A DNA stretch of 64,000 nucleotides from the NCBI GenBank assembly GCA_946902985.2, contig OX336392.1, positions 464,406,693 through 464,470,692 on the forward strand, in the 5' to 3' direction. The position numbers and the translations under genes are program-made. A model generated the notes under the pieces. The model was not told the origin of the DNA and ran no database searches. It was given only the letters and a program-made list of their open reading frames with translations. The DNA is from Meconema thalassinum. Lineage: Eukaryota > Arthropoda > Insecta > Orthoptera > Tettigoniidae. Position 1 is the stretch's first letter; every line of letters begins with the position of its first letter. Below are positions 58,440 through 64,000 of the stretch, in pieces.

Positions 58440-59600
58440 CTAATGTACCGCACTAACCACATCATTGTGTCATGGAAGACAAAGGGGGTCTTCTTCCCTT
58501 GTCACCCTGAACCGTGGGCAAAGGTGTCGTAGTTTCTCGAAGGGCCCTCACGAACCTATCCCGAAGATTCGCCTACCGTTTCCTCACTGTGGCAGCTAGA
58601 ATAATTCATAGCAAGGAATTGTTATACAGCAGTCTCTACATATGATACAAATCTGTTCATTTCTTGATTTTGGAAATTTTGAACTACAATGGCAGTAACT
58701 TACGGTCAGAACACAACTCTTGAGCAATGCTGCTCCAAGTGTTCCATGCGTTCATCCTTGTATGAGGACTTTGTTTTATTATAAATATATTCATGCTGTT
58801 GAACGTAAGAAATTAATATTTCATCAAAAGCAGTTTGATCCATATTAAAAGCGATTCTTCTTTGTGTGTTGCAGAGCAATAAACACCAATACAACTAACA
58901 AAATGCTTCAGAAGGGCAAAAAACAAAGAATACCTAAGAAGCAAGGTTAGAAAGCACATTCACAGGTTTCTGTTTACAGGTGGCTACGATGCCATCCGTA
59001 CTGCCCATTTGCAGCTACAACGTTTCTGATTGGCTCCGGGAAGCTCCGAGAACGTCAAACATGAAACTTGACCATGTTTCCCGTTGGCCTTCCCGGGCTA
59101 CTTTTAGCTTCTCGTTCCCGGAGATTGGTTATGAACCGACCCATAAGGTAGCGTGCATTTCAACTTCCTTCACGTCCCCGTTCTCGTTCTGGTTCTCGTT
59201 CCCGGGCCACTGTGAACCGGCCTTTACAGCCTAGCTAGCGGCACTGCCTTCGTAATGTAACAGGCCGTACTGTAGCTCCGATGACATCACCCTAAGAGGC
59301 GATCAGCTAGCTCCGTTAGACCCGCCCAATGCAAGCAAACATCGTAGTTATGCGATACAATGTGTATTTTAGGTATGAAATATTGACTAATGTTGCATTA
59401 ATATAACAAGTGAAAACCTTAACACTGTGTGATCTTTCGAAATATAGTAGATAAGGCCGACATGATTTCAGGAGAAATGGCTATAAAACGTGATAAAACA
59501 GTCAAAGCGTAACGATTGTCTTACTTGTGCGCCCACCTATCAAATCTTATTATGAATTAATAAAAGCATGGAAACAACGAACGTACAAAAAAAAGTATAT
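58440..59600. other. non-coding, with a C/T-rich repeat block
   Basis: No supported gene. At about 59,090-59,230 the motif TTCTCGTTCCCGG occurs twice, each followed by a (T/G)GAACCG(A/G)CC segment (GGTTATGAACCGACC; CACTGTGAACCGGCC), suggesting a diverged repeat or MITE end. A 60-residue minus frame at 58,706-58,894 shows nothing recognisable. Confidence 0.4.
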
Positions 59601-60464
59601 TAATATATGGCATTACCTCCATACATTTAGTTGTCCATAAATACGGCAGCTTTCCTGGTTTTCTTCTTGGAACGTCCGGCATTATCCTTCCAAGATCGTT
59701 TTGAGCCACTTTCTTCCACACAAACATTTGTTTGATTTTTACTATAGTTATTTAGGAATACGTTCGCCCAAATGGTAACACACCGGCCAGCAAGGGTATG
59801 CTAATGTTTTTCCACATTCACATACAATTGCAGAGGAACTGAGTTGCATTGCTTCTACTACCTGATGATTTAACACAGATTTTGGGCCATCAGAATATAA
59901 AAATAACATTTTGTAACTATCAGAAACAAGAACTTCAAAAATGTATATGCCTGAAATCCAATTTCAAGTGAGAAACTAGATGGATAATTAAAACCTCCAC
60001 GATTTAAATGGTTTAAATAACTCACTTCAGGGGGTAATTCACACACTAAGTCTGAAGCTGTAATTAAAGTTGACTTACACATCAAACATTCACATCTGAG
60101 AGAGACTTTAAAGCTAACGTAGCCAGCTAGAAATATTATTATTTCTAAAGTAGAGGATTCCATTTCAATTTCCTCACTTTCATTTATAAAATTGTCATAT
60201 TCAGCAGACAAAAGGAATTCATTGGGTATGTCCTGGTCTGAAGTTACATTAATGTCTTTGATCCTCTCAGAAACATTCAAAATTGCTTGCCTGGACTTTA
60301 ACTTCAGTAAATTTGTAATTTCATTTTCCTCTCAGATTCTATTATCTGCTGAACTGAAACGTTGTAGTTGCAGTTACTCATCTACCTATACTTTCCAAAT
60401 CTTTGTTCCAAGTCATCAGTTTGAAAAGTTCCTAACAAGACATACTGCAACTTCAGATCATTCA
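59600..60464 (-). pseudogene. cut-and-paste transposase C-terminal fragment
   Basis: The minus strand, with frame breaks, first reads LLGTFQTDDLEQRFGKYR then NVSVQQIIESERK (about 60,300-60,450). The open frame 60,280-59,870 reads LEIIIFLAGYVSFKV, CECLMCKSTL and LNRGGFNYPSSF. A basic tail (SKRSWKDNAGRSKKKTRK) ends at 59,626. The order TDxLExRFGxYR ... LxxIAGYVxxK ... CxxC ... NRGGxxYPS resembles the C-terminal half of THAP9/P-element-like transposases; I cannot exclude a related DDE superfamily. The N-terminal half is missing, cut by the family A/LINE insertion at 60,465. Confidence 0.55.
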
Positions 60465-60570
60465 CCCCCCAGGGGCTCACATCTAGTGGGGCGTGGATTG
60501 GCGACCACGGGACCACAGCTGAGTCCGGCATTGCTTCCACTTACTTGTGCCGGGCTCCTCTCCGTCTTCT
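60465..60570 (+). mobile_element. family A or B 5' fragment, cut by LINE
   Basis: Has the start CCCCCCAGGGGCTCAC through CTCCTCTCCGTCTTCT, then the LINE begins. The remainder, if present, lies beyond the LINE outside the window. Confidence 0.85.
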
Positions 60571-61183
60571 CCCCCCTGTGGGTGGGGCTTTAGAATACAC
60601 CCACGGTATACCCTGCCTGTCGTAAGAGGCGACTAAAAGGGGCGACCTTGGCTATACTTTAAGGACTCCGCGTTGTTTTGTGAATTGGACCCCCAGTGGG
60701 TGGGATGAAGCGAATACATCCACGGTAATCCCTGCCAGTCGTAAAAGGCGACTAAAAGGGCTTCTCGGAACGGTCCCCTTTCGAGGGTCTAACAGTCAGC
60801 TCTAAAAGACATACACCCGTGCGGTATAACTCTCATTAGGTTATATCGCACTTCTTTCCGTTACTGCTTTCAGGGTCTGGCAACCAAAATTTCTATATGT
60901 GCGTGCTGTTAGGGGATGGGCCACTTACGCTTGCGACTACGCTCGAGAGCCTGTTCCGGTCTTGGCCGCGCCGACAGGTGGGCTGCCATGTACCCGTGCA
61001 GTAGTATCCGCCTGACTACGCAGGTCCCCGCACAGCCGAATGTCTGAGCTGTAAAATCAAGTATATGCCAAGGGGTACATGCCGATATGGCATTGTAAAA
61101 CATCGGACCCCCGGGCAATGCCTACCAAGCTAGGCGGGCCTTGCCCTGGCTGGGTAGCGCCTACTGTGACGGCCCGTGATCGG

Positions 61184-62683
61184 ATGTCGGTGGCATTCGG
61201 GGAGGATGATCTGGCCATGGGTTCAAAAAGAAAAATCCCCAAACAGGGTGGTCCTACACCCAAGACTTTAACATTTGATTCCCTGCGGGGATCAACCCCC
61301 TGGGAACAATCTGTACGTGAAAATCTGGGTGCTAACACCCCCAAGTTTCTGGTAGCTACCAGAACAGATGGGGGTGATTTCAAGCTGGTAAAGAGTATTT
61401 TGTTTTCTCGCCACATAGAAGGTGTCTATGGTGAGCTTGAGAAAGTACAAAAGATGTGGAACGGTAGCTTGTTGCTCAAGACTAGGACTGGTGAGCAAGT
61501 TGAACGACTTTTGCAATGTGACCACTTTGGCGAAATTCCCGTCAAAGTGGAAAAGCACACGTCCCTGAATCTGGTCCGAGGAGTTATTTTCCACCGGGAC
61601 CTGATTCTGAACACTGACGAGGAGCTCAATGAGGATATGCAGCACCGTCACGTGACTGATGTCCGGCGCATTACGCGCAAGGTCAATGGTCAAATCGTGG
61701 ATACTGGTGCTTTCATTATTTCCTTTGAGCTTTCGGTGCTCCCGGAGAAGGTCAAGGTTACAAGTTACCGTTGTGACGTACGGCCTTATATCCCTCCACC
61801 AATGAGGTGTTATAAGTGCCAGAAGTTCGGGCACATGTTATCCCGATGCTCGAGCCCCGAAATCTGTGGAACATGCGGTAAGGTACCACACGAAGCGGAA
61901 GAGTGCACAAAACCTTATCAGTGCACTAATTGCCCTGGATTTCATTCTCCTCGGGACAGGAACTGCCCTGTCTTCCTGAGTGAGAAGAAAATCCAGGAGA
62001 TCAAAACCCTGGATGGTCTCACCTACCAGGAAGCCCGCAAGAAGTACCATACCACGATTTCGCCTTCTCCAACGATTGATTATAGAGCCATAATACCAAA
62101 TTTGGTTCCAGCGACCTCATCTTTTGTACCAGCTGTGAAACCTGCAACTGAGTTACCTGTTCCGAAACCAGCACCTATGTTTATAACGGAAAGCACGAAG
62201 GTGACTTCAAATACGCCTCCTGCCAGTACGAAGGCTGTGCGAGCGAAGGCTGCTCCGCCCGCACAGCAGGGGAGGAAGTTGAAGACTTACTCACCACTCG
62301 GGAGGAAGTCGAAGACTTTCTCCCCACCCAAACGGTCGGTGAAAGCCGCGCTGAAGTCGGCGGAGGCGGCATCGTCGACCAGGGTCAGGAATTCGGCTCC
62401 TGACCCGTCTATATATCTTAAAGAGGTGGGTAAGAAGGGACCCCGCACTACGCATTCCCTTTCTCCAAAAGAGGGGAAGCCATCCGCGCCAACACCTGCG
62501 GATGCTTCTGCGCCTGGGGACGTTTCGGTTCCCAGATATGCGCGCTCCTCATGGAGATCCCCCCGCCGCCGAACTGCGTCTAGGAAATCTTCCACCGAGT
62601 CGATTCACTCCATGACCTCGTCTGACAACATGGAGATTATAGTCGACGTAGTGACTGTAGATCCTCCAGAGTCTAAGTTGTAG
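61184..62683 (+). CDS. LINE ORF1 protein (gag-like, three CCHC zinc knuckles), intact
   Basis: The frame is open from 61,079, but the start at 61,184 (MSVAFGEDDLAMGSKRK) is preferred: it sits just ahead of the basic N-terminus and is shared with the other copy. That gives about 499 residues. Order: basic N-terminus; a middle region of about 150 residues with an RRM/gag-like feel (FLVATRTDGGDF, KVEKHTSLNLVRGVIFH); three zinc knuckles, RCYKCQKFGHMLSRC, CGTCGKVPHEAEEC and QCTNCPGFHSPRDRNC; then a Ser/Pro/Lys-rich tail with repeated GRKLKTYSPL/GRKSKTFSPP. The family role is RNA binding and ribonucleoprotein assembly with ORF2. No stop or shift seen, so protein from this locus could in principle act in trans. 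Confidence 0.85.
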   Translation: MSVAFGEDDLAMGSKRKIPKQGGPTPKTLTFDSLRGSTPWEQSVRENLGANTPKFLVATRTDGGDFKLVKSILFSRHIEGVYGELEKVQKMWNGSLLLKTRTGEQVERLLQCDHFGEIPVKVEKHTSLNLVRGVIFHRDLILNTDEELNEDMQHRHVTDVRRITRKVNGQIVDTGAFIISFELSVLPEKVKVTSYRCDVRPYIPPPMRCYKCQKFGHMLSRCSSPEICGTCGKVPHEAEECTKPYQCTNCPGFHSPRDRNCPVFLSEKKIQEIKTLDGLTYQEARKKYHTTISPSPTIDYRAIIPNLVPATSSFVPAVKPATELPVPKPAPMFITESTKVTSNTPPASTKAVRAKAAPPAQQGRKLKTYSPLGRKSKTFSPPKRSVKAALKSAEAASSTRVRNSAPDPSIYLKEVGKKGPRTTHSLSPKEGKPSAPTPADASAPGDVSVPRYARSSWRSPRRRTASRKSSTESIHSMTSSDNMEIIVDVVTVDPPESKL

Positions 62684-62718
62684 CGTGCTGCTCCAACTTA
62701 TTCCCTAAGTTCACACAA

Positions 62719-64000
62719 TGGCACTGTTACAGTGGAATTGTAACAGTTATGACAGGCATTTGACAGAACTCCGTCAGCTTATTGCCCAATACGCAGCGAG
62801 TATAGTCTGCCTACAGGAAACAAACCTCAGACCTGATCACGAGACTTCTGAGAGGTTTCCGACTAAACTCTAAAGAGCGACAAGACGCCGCCCGGGCTTC
62901 CGGGGGCGTTTGTACCTTCGTTCGCTCTGACTGCTATAGTGAGGAGTTTCCACTCGTCACTCCTCTGGAAGCTATTGCAGTTCGCGTGTCCTTGCCTGCT
63001 ATGACAACTGTTTGTAACATGTACCTTCCACCGAACCAGCCCCTTGATATTAATGACGTCTTAGTTCTTGTTGCTCAACTTCCAGTCCCTTTCCTACTCG
63101 TGGGTGATTTCAACTCTCATCACCCCCAATGGGGATCACCATCTTCCTGCCCCAGAGGAAGGGACGTGGAGGGCTTAATTCAGGGGTTGGATTTATCTCT
63201 ATTAAATACAGGGGAAGCTACACATTTTAGCTTAGCGCTCGGCACGTATTCACACATTGACTTGAGTGTGTGTAGCCGTGCGCTGGTCCCCCTATTTGGT
63301 TGGTATGTACACGACGACCTCTGTGACAGTGACCATTTCCCGATCGTTCTTACCCTTCTGAACCAGACGCCCGTGGAGTTCCCCAGTCGTTGGGTTCTTA
63401 AGCGGGCAAATTGGCCCTCGTTTCAAGAACGAGCTGTGTTCGTTGATCTTGGTTGCCGGAGCGTCGATGACGAGGTACAGCACATTACCGATGTTCATCT
63501 TGCTGCCGCCGAAGAGTCCATTCCATCCTTTTCTGGGACTCCTCGTCGCAAACTCGTCCTTTGGTGGACAGAGGATATTGCAGCGGCAATAAGAGACCGT
63601 CGTCGAGCTCATAAGCACTACCGTCGGCGTCCAACCATGGCCAATTTGGTGTCGTTTAAGAAAGTTCGTGCCAAGGCACGGATTCTTATTGGCCAGAGTA
63701 AGAAACAATCCTGGGAACGGTATGTGTCTTCTATTACGGCACATACCCCCCTCCTCTCAAGTGTGGACTAAACTACGACGCATTTCGGGAATTCAGACAT
63801 ATTCTACTGTATCGGGAATTTCCATTGATAATGAATTGGTTACAGATCCTTATCGCGTTGCAAACCATCTCGCCTCGTATTTTGCGGATATATCCGGTTC
63901 CGATAACTATGACCCTGCCTTCGTGGCCCTGAAGCGCGAAGCGGAACTTTGCCAGCTTAGATTTGCTTCCCGCGCTTCGGAGGAGTACAACGTGCCCTTT
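62719..64000 (+). pseudogene. LINE ORF2, endonuclease part, frameshifted and truncated by window
   Basis: Begins at the ATG at 62,719, 35 bp after ORF1. Compared with the copy at 40,354, a 2-bp loss at about 62,846 (GAGACTTCTG versus GAGACTGTTCTG) shifts the frame early in the endonuclease, and an extra C in the run at about 63,745-63,750 shifts it again. Between them the frame encodes GDFNSHHPQWGS and DSDHFP. The codon that is TGA in the first copy is sense here (TTA), so the two copies carry different lesions. Confidence 0.9.

Larger units (their letters stand above)
60571..64000 (+). mobile_element. I-superfamily LINE, second copy, 5' part
   Basis: Same family as 38,227-44,334, aligning from the first C run. 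It has the 5' UTR with two units, intact ORF1 and frameshifted ORF2, and is cut by the window edge in ORF2 between endonuclease and RT. Inserted into a family A/B 5' region. Confidence 0.93.

Overview
This is a eukaryotic window made almost wholly of transposable elements, from a large, repeat-rich arthropod genome. The grounds are an insect-type I-superfamily LINE with an RNase H domain, Ty3/gypsy, piggyBac and Helitron remnants, a tRNA-type insect SINE, and AT-rich spacers with no recognisable host exon. The species cannot be read from the sequence; a polyneopteran insect (orthopteran, stick insect or cockroach relative) is an inference from the LINE tail type. No convincing host gene, tRNA, rRNA or CRISPR was found.

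Layout. 1-5.0 kb: minus-strand Ty3/gypsy element, gag to the start of integrase, cut by the window edge and broken by frameshifts. 5.0-9.8 kb: non-coding, with a 55-bp x7 tandem repeat, a short duplicated A/T-rich repeat and a tRNA-derived SINE. 9.8-51.5 kb: a tandem segmental duplication. Each unit holds a LINE-tailed repeat, a gypsy integrase fragment, about 3 kb of non-coding DNA, and a minus-strand Helitron, and ends in another LINE-tailed repeat. Copy 1 (about 9.8-33.2 kb) was later hit by a piggyBac element (13,439-26,624, itself full of nested insertions) and by SINE-like elements. Copy 2 (about 33.2-51.5 kb) lacks these but gained a nearly full-length LINE (38,227-44,334) and a 4.4-kb Helitron block (45,848-50,224). 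Each copy therefore preserves empty sites for the other's insertions. 51.5-60.5 kb: degraded Helitron replicase and cut-and-paste transposase fragments riddled with LINE-tailed repeats. 60.6-64.0 kb: 5' part of a second LINE copy, with an intact ORF1.

System. Three kinds of element share one 3' end, a hairpin GGGGCC-GA-TAAC-loop-GTTA-GGCCCC followed by an A-rich stretch and an (ATC)n tail: the autonomous LINE, a 0.74-kb dimeric element (here 'family A') and a 1.2-1.5-kb element carrying a degenerate 29-bp repeat array (here 'family B'). Many copies have 8-14 bp target-site duplications. The simplest reading is that A and B are non-autonomous retroposons mobilised by the LINE's reverse transcriptase through the shared hairpin. 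A and B are my labels, not database names. All divergence statements are by eye.
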